Assembly (NCBI GenBank): GCA_003280085.1
Contig: QCFY01000004.1
Coordinates: 46,952-110,951, forward strand
DNA from: Prochlorococcus sp. AG-363-O06
GTDB lineage: Bacteria; Cyanobacteriota; Cyanobacteriia; PCC-6307; Cyanobiaceae
Direction: 5' to 3'
DNA length: 64,000 nt
Both the position numbers and the translations under genes were made by a program. Each line of letters opens with the position of its first letter. The stretch's first letter is position 1. Below the pieces are notes generated by a model that was given only the letters and a program-made list of their open reading frames with translations, did no database searches and was not told the origin of the DNA. This document shows positions 53,858-61,896 of this stretch, in pieces.

Positions 53858-54061
53858 TTAAAGAGGCTTGCCGGAAAAAAATGCATGAACTCCTGGCACT
53901 GTTCTATATAGGACATATAAAAGAATCACTAAGAGGTTCAGCCCAACTACAAGTGCACCAATAAAAAGATTTTGCTCATTACTGGTGTAATCCCATTTCG
54001 GTGCATCAGTGTCACTCGAATCCCATTTCGTTTTTTTAATTTCCTGCTTTGTGTCTTCCAT
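53858..54061 (-). CDS. Single-helix membrane protein upstream of pcb
   Basis: 67 residues. Polar acidic N-terminus (MEDTKQEIKKTKWDSSDTDAP), WDYTSNEQNLFIGALVVGLN, then a hydrophobic helix (LLVILLYVLYRTVPGVHAFF). The size and the acidic, Trp-containing start resemble minor thylakoid proteins, but there is no firm family. Divergent from pcb with a 515-bp gap. Confidence 0.6.
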   Translation of the reverse strand: MEDTKQEIKKTKWDSSDTDAPKWDYTSNEQNLFIGALVVGLNLLVILLYVLYRTVPGVHAFFSGKPL

Positions 54062-54275
54062 TTTTATATAGATAGAAAGTAAGTGTTTGTATAAATTTCA
54101 GTTTAAAGGAAAGCCAAAGATATTTCTATACCAATTTAGAGCTTTCTGCATTGAGGATCGTTTTACAAGAAAATTCAAAAAATCTGGATTGGTTTTTTTA
54201 GGAATTTCTCTGGATCACTCAAGCTTTAGTCATTAACTTGATTTTCAACGACTCAATGTGTTCTTTTTAGCAAAG
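54062..54275. other. Gap and pcb leader
   Basis: AT-rich; holds nothing beyond the relic frame described separately. The region 54477-54576 upstream of pcb is probably its promoter and leader. Confidence 0.4.
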
Positions 54276-54476
54276 CTAATTCCAATTATTAAGTGGTTTT
54301 ATGGAAACTTTTGATATGAGACCTGGGTTAACAGGGTAGTCAAAGAACTTTATTTCCAAACCGTTTGAGAATGCTGTTTGAATTTCTTTGCCAGTAGTGA
54401 TTAGCCTAGGCCCTTGGAAACACTGGCATTCTAGGGAAATGAATTCAGTTTTCTCATCAAAAACGACACTAGGTAT
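54276..54476 (-). pseudogene. Coding-like fragment without a start codon
   Basis: An open frame of 66 residues from an upstream TAA to a TAG at 54276-54278, reading EFISLECQCFQGPRLITTGK, EIQTAFSNGLEIKFFDYPVN, PGLISKVSIKPLNNWN. The composition is protein-like, but there is no ATG/GTG/TTG in frame; a +1 frame has GTG/ATG starts (SFLMRKLNSFP) and then stops. Could be a frameshifted or start-less relic, or a real gene with non-standard start. Confidence 0.35.
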
Positions 54477-54576
54477 TTAGCGCAAGAATTTACACAATGT
54501 AAAAGTCTTGTACTCATAGTGACTACTACTGGTTTTAAGAGTATTCTCATACAGCTTTGCCGACCTTGGACTTCTA

Positions 54577-55632
54577 ATGCAGACCTATGGAAACCCAGAT
54601 GTCACCTATGGATGGTGGGCTGGAAATTCTGGGGTCACCAACCGCTCAGGCAAATTCATAGCCGCTCATGCCGCTCATACCGGCTTGATTGCTTTCTGGG
54701 CTGGTGCCTTCACTCTTTTTGAACTTGCTCGCTTCGACCCCTCGGTGCCTATGGGGCATCAGCCTTTGATTGCGCTTCCCCACCTAGCAGCTTTAGGTAT
54801 TGGATTTGATGAATCTGGGGCTTGGGTTGGTGGCGCAGCAGTCACTTCAATAGCAATTGTTCACCTAATTCTTTCCATGGTTTATGGAGCAGGTGGATTA
54901 ATGCATTCCTTACTTTTTGTAGGCGATATGCAGGATTCTGAGGTCATTCAAGCAAGAAAATTCAAGCTTGAGTGGGACAACCCAGATAACCAAACCTTTA
55001 TTCTTGGACACCATTTAATTTTTCTGGGTGTAGCGAATATCCAGTTTGTTGAATGGGCCAGAATTCATGGAATTTATGATGCAGCTCAAGGTGTTGTTAG
55101 ACAGGTTCAGTACAACCTTGATTTAACTCAGATCTGGAATCATCAATTTGATTTTTTACAGATAAGCAGCTTGGAAGATGTTTTAGGAGGCCATGCCTTC
55201 TTAGCTTTCTTCATGATTGGAGGAGGTGCCTTCCATATTGCTACCAAGCAGATTGGTGAATACACCACTTTTAAAGGATCAGGTCTTCTTTCAGCTGAAG
55301 CTATTCTTTCTTGGTCACTAGCTGGAATTGGTTGGATGGCAATTGTTGCAGCATTCTGGTGTGCGACAAACACAACTGTTTATCCAGAAGCTTTCTTTGG
55401 AGAGCCGTTAGCTCTTAAATTTTCTATTGCTCCATACTGGATTGATACTGCAAACCTTGCTGATGGGGCGCATACCTCAAGAGCTTGGTTGACTAACGTT
55501 CACTACTATTTAGGCTTCTTTTACATTCAGGGACATCTTTGGCATGCTCTACGAGCTATGGGCTTTGATTTCAAACGTGTCTCAAATGCAATTGGAAATC
55601 TAGATACAGCTTCAGTCAGCTTGAAAGACTAA
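54577..55632 (+). CDS. pcb: Chlorophyll a/b-binding light-harvesting protein Pcb
   Basis: 351 residues. Six-helix antenna protein of the Pcb/IsiA/CP43 family that binds divinyl chlorophylls a and b around photosystem I or II. Signatures: the N-terminal YGNPDVTYGWWAGNSGVTNRSGKFIAAHAAH, His-rich helices (GHQPLIALPHLAALG, AIVHLILSMVYG, HHLIFLGVANIQFVEW, GGHAFLAFFMIGGGAFHI) with chlorophyll-ligand His, and the end FFYIQGHLWHALRAMGFDF. It lacks the long loop E of CP43. Which of the several Pcb copies it is cannot be told. Followed by a strong terminator. Confidence 0.97.
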   Translation: MQTYGNPDVTYGWWAGNSGVTNRSGKFIAAHAAHTGLIAFWAGAFTLFELARFDPSVPMGHQPLIALPHLAALGIGFDESGAWVGGAAVTSIAIVHLILSMVYGAGGLMHSLLFVGDMQDSEVIQARKFKLEWDNPDNQTFILGHHLIFLGVANIQFVEWARIHGIYDAAQGVVRQVQYNLDLTQIWNHQFDFLQISSLEDVLGGHAFLAFFMIGGGAFHIATKQIGEYTTFKGSGLLSAEAILSWSLAGIGWMAIVAAFWCATNTTVYPEAFFGEPLALKFSIAPYWIDTANLADGAHTSRAWLTNVHYYLGFFYIQGHLWHALRAMGFDFKRVSNAIGNLDTASVSLKD

Positions 55633-55657
55633 TTTTCTTTTCCTTTCAAGTTTTAAT

Positions 55658-55688
55658 AAAAAAACCTCGCATTTTGCGAGGTTTTTTT
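55658..55688 (+). terminator. Strong Rho-independent terminator of pcb
   Basis: Perfect stem AAAAAAACCTCGCA/TGCGAGGTTTTTTT (14 pairs) with a TTT loop, 26 bp after the pcb stop. The AT part makes it work on both strands. Confidence 0.95.
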
Positions 55689-55819
55689 ATGGTTTATGGA
55701 AAATAATCTTTCTATGCCCCCACCCTTGAGCGGAAATTTACTTTAAGTTTTTATATAGACCTATATTTTGCGGAAATACCGAGATATTCACATTGTAAAT
55801 CTTGGCTTTTAATTTAATG

Positions 55820-55853
55820 CATATAGCGCACTCTTGCACTCTTGCGCTATATG
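55820..55853. repeat. 11-bp inverted repeat with CTCTTGCA direct repeat in the loop
   Basis: Arms CATATAGCGCA (55820-55830) and TGCGCTATATG (55843-55853) are exact complements; the loop holds the direct repeat CTCTTGCACTCT. It precedes the 55909 gene by about 55 bases and could be an operator or an RNA hairpin. Confidence 0.6.
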
Positions 55854-55908
55854 TAGTAGTTGCATGTACTTAGTTTCCTGCGCTTTATTGGGGGGCATAG
55901 GAATATCA

Positions 55909-56052
55909 ATGGAATTCTCTGAATTACATTCTAAAAACAAGTTTGAATCTAGATTTTCAGATCCCTTTAATTCTAGGAACTCAGAGCTCAAAGATAAGCT
56001 TTTTCTTTTTGAGCTATTAATTCAGGCATTAATCCTTCTTTTGATTATTTAA
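55909..56052 (+). CDS. Small tail-anchored membrane protein
   Basis: 47 residues from ATG 55909, chosen because AGGA lies just upstream. Polar part (MEFSELHSKNKFESRFSDPF) with Ser/Asn/Lys, then one hydrophobic C-terminal helix (LFELLIQALILLLII). The longer frame from 55834 passes through the inverted repeat and is less likely. Function unknown. Confidence 0.5.
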   Translation: MEFSELHSKNKFESRFSDPFNSRNSELKDKLFLFELLIQALILLLII

Positions 56053-56209
56053 ATTGGTGTGAATAGCACTTTTCTTCTCAAGGCATGTTTAAATGTTCAA
56101 TTAGTCTCTATTTTGATCAACTTCTTTCAAAAGCTATTTCTAAAATAAAGTATTATACCTACAAATTTTTGAGTTTAAAACTGCCTATTAGCAATTAATA
56201 CTTAAAAGA

Positions 56210-57610
56210 ATGTATTCACTAACTGAGTTTTTACTTGCTGAGATTAGTAATTCGAATTTCTTGACCAAGTTTGGCCTAAGCATAGGGCTATCCCTAATGC
56301 TTTTCCTTTTGGTGGTGACCGGAAGAAGATTAGAGCCTGCTATTCGTTTAGAACGGCTTGGTGTCCCTTTAGCTGTCCTATTTGGTTTGATTGGAATCAT
56401 CCTTGGGCCTTATGGTCTAATACCACTTTTTAATGAACAATTAATTGATTTCTGGATCCAACTTCCTACGCCTTTGTTGACAATTGTCTTCTCAACATTG
56501 ATGTTAGGCCGACCACTTCCGAATGGATCAAATTTATGGAAGCCAGTTGCTTCTCAAACCTTGATGGGGCTTTTATTAGGTTTTGGTCAGTATTTGTTTG
56601 GAGGATTGGTGGTTTTTTATTTTTTGATTCCCCTTTTAAATGTCGACCCATTAATGGGATGCCTAATTGAAGTGGGATTTGAGGGGGGGCATGGAGCTGC
56701 TGCTGTTATGGGTGAGAGCTTTAAATCTCTTGGTTTTATTAGCGGTCTTGATCTTGGGCTTTCAATGGCAACTATAGGTTTACTTTCATCAACTCTTATA
56801 GGGAGTGGGCTGGTTGTATTTGCTCGTTGGAAAGGTTGGATATCTTTTCCAGAATTGACTTCTCATGAGGAAGAGGAGTCATTGGCCGATTCTGAAAATA
56901 CCTTTCTTGAACAGATCGAAATCTTACTTGTCAATTTTGGACTCATAGGTACATCAATAGCGTTGGGTGTTCTTATGCTTTATTGCCTAAGGCAGATATC
57001 CCCAGCTTTAGGACCTCTTTGGGGAAAAGTTTTTTTAGTTTTCCCAGTATTCCCTTTGGCATTATTAGGAGCACTTTTAATACGATTCCTTTTAGAGAAA
57101 ACAAAGAAAGTGGCATTCGTTTCAGAGCTTTTGCAGCGCGAAATTGGAACTCTAGCTACTGATCTTTTAATAGTGACAGCAATGGCTAGTTTAAATCTAG
57201 ACTTACTTAAGGAAAATTGGCTACCAATTACAGTACTTTCAATTGTTGGATTAATTTGGAATCTTATAGGCATGGCCTTCTTTGCTAAATATGCTTTTAT
57301 CGAAGAAAAGTTTGAGCGATCAATAACTGAGTTTGGTAATGCAACAGGTGTAGCAGCGAGTGGTTTGCTGTTACTAAGACTTTCAGACCCTAGTAATTTA
57401 ACTAAAACACTTTCGATCTTCTCTATCAAACAACTTCTCTTACAACCTCTTCTTTCTGGTGGGTTAGTAACAGTTTTAGCACCAATAGCTATTAGTCAAT
57501 TTGGTTTATTTGGTTGGACAGAAATATGTGGGGCCTTTACTGCGATATTTATAACTCTTTCATTATTGTTAAAGAATTACTCACTTTCCTCAGAATCAGC
57601 TTCAATTTAG
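56210..57610 (+). CDS. Sodium:glutamate symporter-like (GltS) transporter
   Basis: 466 residues with about 12 hydrophobic helices. The GltS signature is VGFEGGHGAAAVMGESFKSLG (glycine-rich GG-H-G-A-A motif of the first reentrant loop), and the second half carries the corresponding GNATGVAASGLLLLRL. In the family it carries Na+ and glutamate across the cytoplasmic membrane. Followed directly by a small gene. Confidence 0.85.
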   Translation: MYSLTEFLLAEISNSNFLTKFGLSIGLSLMLFLLVVTGRRLEPAIRLERLGVPLAVLFGLIGIILGPYGLIPLFNEQLIDFWIQLPTPLLTIVFSTLMLGRPLPNGSNLWKPVASQTLMGLLLGFGQYLFGGLVVFYFLIPLLNVDPLMGCLIEVGFEGGHGAAAVMGESFKSLGFISGLDLGLSMATIGLLSSTLIGSGLVVFARWKGWISFPELTSHEEEESLADSENTFLEQIEILLVNFGLIGTSIALGVLMLYCLRQISPALGPLWGKVFLVFPVFPLALLGALLIRFLLEKTKKVAFVSELLQREIGTLATDLLIVTAMASLNLDLLKENWLPITVLSIVGLIWNLIGMAFFAKYAFIEEKFERSITEFGNATGVAASGLLLLRLSDPSNLTKTLSIFSIKQLLLQPLLSGGLVTVLAPIAISQFGLFGWTEICGAFTAIFITLSLLLKNYSLSSESASI

Positions 57611-57629
57611 ATTGAACAAGAGATTTTTA

Positions 57630-57887
57630 ATGCATAGCAGACAATTCAAAGACATCCCCCTTCAAGAATCAAGGGAAAAGTGGTTTAAGAGTCATCTGCT
57701 TGATCGAGAGGTCGAATTAAAGGAACTTTATGAATTGCCTCAGGCAGAACTTGACCTTTTGATGGCTGAGACAGCAGAGTTAAGAAGTGACCCTGGAAAT
57801 AGGGAGAGAAATCTTGGTAAGTTTTGTACTGCTGGCTATTTTCTTGAACTTGCCAAAATTATTGATTACAGAAGATCTCATGAATAG
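57630..57887 (+). CDS. Conserved hypothetical helical protein
   Basis: 85 residues from ATG 57630 (TTG 57612 would add six). HSRQFKDIPLQESREKWFKS, then HLLDREVELKELYELPQAEL and MAETAELRSDPGNRERNLGKFCTAGYFLELAKIIDYRR. Helical with an RSDPGNRERN motif that looks conserved. No catalytic site known. Just 20 bp after gltS-like; possibly coupled. Confidence 0.6.
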   Translation: MHSRQFKDIPLQESREKWFKSHLLDREVELKELYELPQAELDLLMAETAELRSDPGNRERNLGKFCTAGYFLELAKIIDYRRSHE

Positions 57888-57908
57888 TTTTTTCAACTTT
57901 TAACTCTC

Positions 57909-58793
57909 TTAATCCTGGTTGATGGTCTCCACTCCAACTTTTAATACTGAAATATCATGATTTTCATATCCATTATGAATTAAATTTTCCTCTAAGCTTA
58001 GAACTTTTGACGTTATCGGTAGATTTAAGCCTTGGCTTTCTGCTAATTCAAGAGCTATTTTTAAATCTTTTCGATGAAGCTTGAGTTTAAAACCTAGTGG
58101 GTAATTGTTTCTAATCATATTCTCAGAGCGGTGCTCCAGAGCCCAGGAATTAGCAGCACCGCCTTTTATTGCTTTGACTACATCTTCCATAGGCAAGCCT
58201 AATCTTTCTCCTGTAGAAATTGCTTCTGCTAATGCTGCATATGTTCCTGCTACAAGTATTTGATTAATGGCTTTGACTTCCTGGCCAGAACCTATAGGGC
58301 CAAAATGGTAAATAGATTTACCAATTGTTTTTAATATAGGTATTATTTTATTAAAACTAGCTTTTTCACCACCAACAAATATTGTAAGTTTTCTTGTAAC
58401 CGCACCTTCCGTACCTCCACTTAATGGCGCATCTAAATAAGATATATTGCTCTTATTTAGTCTATTAGCGAAATCCCTTGCTTTGGCAGGAGAGATGGTA
58501 GAAAAATCAATTATAATAGTTCCTTTCTGCAGTGTTGGCAATAGGCCTTTTTCCTTGAAGATTATACTTTCAACGGCATCATCATCACTTACACAAATAA
58601 TTATTATTTGTGATTGACGTGAAACTTCTTCAGCTGATTTGCAGCAGTAATTTGAAGGGAATATGCCGTTCATATGATCTTTCCATGTTCTTGTATAGAT
58701 CCGCATCTTATAACCTGACTCATTTAGATTTCTTGCTATTGGTAGACCCATAGCGCCTAAGCCTATGAACCCTATAGTAGGTTCTCTTTTCAT
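57909..58793 (-). CDS. Beta-hydroxyacid dehydrogenase, HIBADH family
   Basis: 294 residues. Rossmann N-terminus GFIGLGAMGLPIARNLNESGY, then YLDAPLSGGTEGA (substrate block) and the catalytic region VKAINQILVAGTYAALAEAI, where Lys is the family general acid. Acts on 3-hydroxyisobutyrate, tartronate or 2-hydroxy acids with NAD(P)H; substrate not resolvable. Sits 36 bp downstream of the GST gene on the same strand. Confidence 0.9.
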   Translation of the reverse strand: MKREPTIGFIGLGAMGLPIARNLNESGYKMRIYTRTWKDHMNGIFPSNYCCKSAEEVSRQSQIIIICVSDDDAVESIIFKEKGLLPTLQKGTIIIDFSTISPAKARDFANRLNKSNISYLDAPLSGGTEGAVTRKLTIFVGGEKASFNKIIPILKTIGKSIYHFGPIGSGQEVKAINQILVAGTYAALAEAISTGERLGLPMEDVVKAIKGGAANSWALEHRSENMIRNNYPLGFKLKLHRKDLKIALELAESQGLNLPITSKVLSLEENLIHNGYENHDISVLKVGVETINQD

Positions 58794-58829
58794 AGTGAAG
58801 GTAATTTTTAAACGAATACCGATAATAGG

Positions 58830-59522
58830 CTAGTTTATTTGAGTAGGAAAGAATATCTCTTCATTACCTGGAACCCATGGCTTACATTTCGACATGATCA
58901 CCTTGAAAAAAGGATCAGAGAGATATCTGTCTAGCCATAGTTTTAAGTAGGTTAATTCTTTATTATTTTCGAAACTGCAAGGATTAACAAGTTTGAATTG
59001 CCTTACAAATGGCCAGACAGCCAAGTCAGCTAGTCGTTCTTGAGTATCTATTAGCCAACCTATGACGTTATTTTCACTGTTCTTTGCTATTAGTTCATTC
59101 CAGAATCTAAGGATATTTAAAGCCATAGCTTTATGATATTCAGGATTAGTGCCAACATATCTATTTGCATATTTATACCTGTCTAGATGAATTTTAAACT
59201 GCATATCATTTTGAGTTATTATTTGTTGATTAATTGACGCTATTAAGGAGTCATCAAACTCTAGTAACGATTCTTGCTTTCCTATCTTTAAAGCCCACTT
59301 AATAATATCCAGGCTTTCATCTATAACATCTCCGCCTGCAGTTAAAAGTAATGGTACTGTAGATTTATCTGAAACAGAAAGTAGTTCCTTAGGCTTTGCT
59401 TTTAGATCAACTTCACGCCATATTACTTTACAGCTTGATTTAGCAATAGCCCACCTGGCACGCATTGCATATGGGCAACGTCTAAACGTATACAATATAT
59501 CCTTTCCATGAATTTCATCCAC
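58830..59522 (-). CDS. Glutathione S-transferase family protein
   Basis: 230 residues. Thioredoxin-like N-terminal domain: LYTFRRCPYAMRARWAIAKS with a CPYAMRAR motif as in omega/CrxA-like GST, the cis-Pro STVPLL and the DVIDESLDIIKWAL helix. The C-terminal all-helical domain has LADLAVWPFVRQF as in such GSTs. May act on glutathione mixed disulfides or detoxification. Starts ATG 59522. Confidence 0.85.
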   Translation of the reverse strand: MDEIHGKDILYTFRRCPYAMRARWAIAKSSCKVIWREVDLKAKPKELLSVSDKSTVPLLLTAGGDVIDESLDIIKWALKIGKQESLLEFDDSLIASINQQIITQNDMQFKIHLDRYKYANRYVGTNPEYHKAMALNILRFWNELIAKNSENNVIGWLIDTQERLADLAVWPFVRQFKLVNPCSFENNKELTYLKLWLDRYLSDPFFKVIMSKCKPWVPGNEEIFFPTQIN

Positions 59523-59619
59523 GACAATATTTTAGCTATTTAAGTTTAATAGAAATTTAATTTTGGCGGCTTGAATCTCGGTATAATATTTATAGAAATT
59601 AATCTTTTTCAGATCTATT

Positions 59620-60162
59620 ATGTCTGGAATAGTATATTTATTGAAGACTAAAGACCTTTACAGAATTTGTGAAGCTAATAAAGCTCAAAATATTCAAAGA
59701 TTTTCAGAATCAGATTCTATTATTATTACTAAAGTTGTTAATCAGCCTACGCTTTTCAAGGCAAGACTTTTGCGAAAATATAAATCTAATCGTATCCCTG
59801 ATACTAACTATTTTAGGTTCGATAAACTCCATTTGGAAGATTGCATCTATCAGTTAAGTGAAAAATCAGAAGTTCCTGAAACATTCCTACAGGAGTTTTC
59901 TATTACTTTATTCGCATCATTGCTCATTATAGTTTGTTTACTATTCGTTCTTCTCCTTTTACCTTTTGGATTTAGGGAAAAACTATCGATTTCACTTCTA
60001 TTAGGCTCGTTACCATTATGGGCCTTTTTACTCCTCGGGAACTTTGGAGGTTATCATGTTAATGATCTAAGACTCTTTTGTACAACTAGATTTCGACTAC
60101 TATCACTATTGTTAGCCACTCTGGTTTCTTATATAGGTCTGTATTTCCACGTTATCGATTAA
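59620..60162 (+). CDS. GIY-YIG-like N-terminal domain fused to membrane segment
   Basis: 180 residues. The N-terminal half reads SGIVYLLKTKDLYRICEANKAQNIQRFSES, resembling GIY-YIG/T5orf172 nuclease-like proteins (VYLL...LYRI where family has YKIG), and continues RLLRKYKSNRIPDTNYFRF with Arg and the Glu-less end. The C-terminal half has three hydrophobic helices (LFASLLIIVCLLFVLLLLPF; ISLLLGSLPLWAFLLLG; LLSLLLATLVSYIGLYF). The catalytic GIY motif is degenerate, so it is unlikely to cut DNA. A membrane fusion of this kind is unusual. AAATT leader; ATG 59620. Confidence 0.55.
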   Translation: MSGIVYLLKTKDLYRICEANKAQNIQRFSESDSIIITKVVNQPTLFKARLLRKYKSNRIPDTNYFRFDKLHLEDCIYQLSEKSEVPETFLQEFSITLFASLLIIVCLLFVLLLLPFGFREKLSISLLLGSLPLWAFLLLGNFGGYHVNDLRLFCTTRFRLLSLLLATLVSYIGLYFHVID

Positions 60163-60187
60163 AAAATTATTAGTTTTTTGATTATTT

Positions 60188-60688
60188 TTAATTGATCCAA
60201 ATAATTCGATTTAAAACTATATGAAGACAATTGAACGTCCAAATTGTACATTGAGTTATCAGAAATATTCTTAAAAATATATTTTTACATAGTACCCTAA
60301 TCAGTTTCATGATTTGAATTACTCGTAGTAAACTGAATGTAAATCCCGTTGTTAGGCCTAGGCTATTTCCATAAACTATGACCAGGACTATTTCTCCAAA
60401 TATTTGCCAAAAAAATAAAATAAGGTAAGGGTCTATTACCCTTGAAACCTCTCTATTGCTTAAGAAGTATAGCTTAACTATTATAGGTAGAACAAAACCA
60501 ATCAGAACAAAAGTTGGAAAATAAAATTGACTTATAGGTCTAGTCTTAATTACTTCTAGAATAGAATTATTAACTCCTTCTCCCCATTTTGTTGCTGATA
60601 GAACAAATAGAGTTAATATAATTATTATACTGGTTACAGATATATCTTTATTTCTTGTGAGATCTAGATTTGTGCCGATTCGATACAT
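60188..60688 (-). CDS. Polytopic membrane protein of unknown function
   Basis: 166 residues with about five hydrophobic helices (SVTSIIIILTLFVLS; FYFPTFVLIGFVLPIIV; PYLILFFWQIFGEIVLVIVYG; IQIMKLIRVLCKNIFLRIFLI; a C-terminal one). Positively charged loops. No family recognised. Convergent with the GIY-YIG-like gene by 25 bp. Confidence 0.6.
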   Translation of the reverse strand: MYRIGTNLDLTRNKDISVTSIIIILTLFVLSATKWGEGVNNSILEVIKTRPISQFYFPTFVLIGFVLPIIVKLYFLSNREVSRVIDPYLILFFWQIFGEIVLVIVYGNSLGLTTGFTFSLLRVIQIMKLIRVLCKNIFLRIFLITQCTIWTFNCLHIVLNRIIWIN

Positions 60689-60908
60689 TGACTTTACCTT
60701 TCAATTTATTCAAAGGGTGATAAGGCTGCTTGAATGCATATTTTATTTTTATTAAGCTAGTTGATTGTCCAATCGTAGACCAGTCGAATAATTAATTATT
60801 TATATATCCCTATTGCATTTTACTGAAGCACAGTGCATAAAGGGAAGGATTGATTTCTCAGTATTCAATTTCTGGTTTAACTGAACTAACACTCCTGCCT
60901 TTTTTCTA

Positions 60909-61208
60909 ATGAACCTAGTGAATTATCTGCAGTTCTTGGAACCTGTACAAGAGCATGTTTCAAGAGTTTACTCAACTGCGTCTGAAATAATTACTGTACT
61001 TTTGGTTTTATGGTGCATAAATTTTGTTGGTGGAATGATTCACCGCACATTTATAACTGGCAAGGCTTTTGGCAATTTTTACCGGACATTTGTACATGAA
61101 CACTTCAAGAATGCACTAAATCAAATCTCAAGATTTACTGTGAGTAGAAGTAATTCTTCCGATAAAGTACTTGCTGAAAAAATTCGGACTAGACAAGCAG
61201 CTCTATAA
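60909..61208 (+). CDS. Small membrane-associated hypothetical protein
   Basis: 99 residues from ATG 60909. One hydrophobic helix (IITVLLVLWCINFVGGM) followed by HRTFITGKAFGNFYRTFVHEHFKNALNQI, rich in aromatic and basic residues, and a polar end. Start is chosen as the first ATG after the upstream stop. No family recognised. Confidence 0.6.
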   Translation: MNLVNYLQFLEPVQEHVSRVYSTASEIITVLLVLWCINFVGGMIHRTFITGKAFGNFYRTFVHEHFKNALNQISRFTVSRSNSSDKVLAEKIRTRQAAL

Positions 61209-61242
61209 ATCCTAATTTTATAATTTTTTAATACTATTGATC

Positions 61243-61278
61243 CTTGAGCCAAGGAGTTAACTGTCCCCTTGGCTCAAG
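61243..61278. terminator. Bidirectional terminator (12-bp perfect stem)
   Basis: CTTGAGCCAAGG (61243-61254) and CCTTGGCTCAAG (61267-61278) are exact complements, between the convergent genes ending at 61208 and 61287. No long T run, but AT flanks. Confidence 0.75.
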
Positions 61279-61286
61279 TCAAACTA

Positions 61287-61424
61287 CTATGCCCCGACAA
61301 GGCTTGCTACTACAGTCCCAACAGCGATGACGAGCCCGCCCCATTTAACTACAGCCTTAGAGCTGTCATATGAAGAGGCTACTAATATTGCAGCCAATTG
61401 AATCACCACCAAGTCTTGAGTCAT
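61287..61424 (-). CDS. Small membrane protein, KVIKWGGLVIAV family copy 3
   Basis: 45 residues, ATG 61424 to TAG 61287. Product MTQDLVVIQLAAILVASSYD with a link, then VVKWGGLVIAVGTVVASL. Same two-helix plan and core as copies 1 and 2, but without their Cys. Lies in the gap between two longer genes and overlaps nothing. Function unknown. Confidence 0.65.
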   Translation of the reverse strand: MTQDLVVIQLAAILVASSYDSSKAVVKWGGLVIAVGTVVASLVGA

Positions 61425-61652
61425 TGAATTAAAACATAGGCCTCATTTTTGTAGCAGAGATAACAAAACTCGTCCATAAATGTTAAGTAAATACTTCTAA
61501 TGTCCCTTAATCACCTGACATTAAGACGACTTTTAAGTAAACGGCAATCTTTAATTTGAGGCCAGTGTGCAAATGCTCACTGGAAACCAACATTTATGGC
61601 AACTTTTTATTTTCGTTGTTAGAAACTATATGTAATGCATTAGGTCTATACG
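61425..61652. other. Gap with short hairpin
   Basis: Six-pair hairpin CCAGTG/CACTGG at 61562-61583, otherwise nothing seen. Confidence 0.4.
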
Positions 61653-61820
61653 ATGACCCGTAAGTCATACAATGTTAGATATAGAGATCAGCAACGAAAG
61701 TATCACGAACTTTCAACACTTGCTGAAGACTCCTTCGACGCACGATTGATCGCAATGGAGAAAATAAAATATTTACATGACCACCCAAACGCTATTGACT
61801 ATATCCTTCTTAATGATTAG
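61653..61820 (+). CDS. 55-residue small protein
   Basis: ATG 61653 to TAG 61820. Product MTRKSYNVRYRDQQRKYHEL then STLAEDSFDARLIAMEKIKY and HDHPNAIDYILLND. Basic N-terminus rich in Tyr and Arg, acidic helical C-terminus; no hydrophobic helix. Protein-like composition with a gap on each side. Function unknown. Confidence 0.55.
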   Translation: MTRKSYNVRYRDQQRKYHELSTLAEDSFDARLIAMEKIKYLHDHPNAIDYILLND

Positions 61821-61896
61821 CCATACAATTGTAATTTAGCTTTTAACTTCTTTGCTGTTGTTTCCGAGCTTTAGTCCCTAAATCAGCTGATCATAA

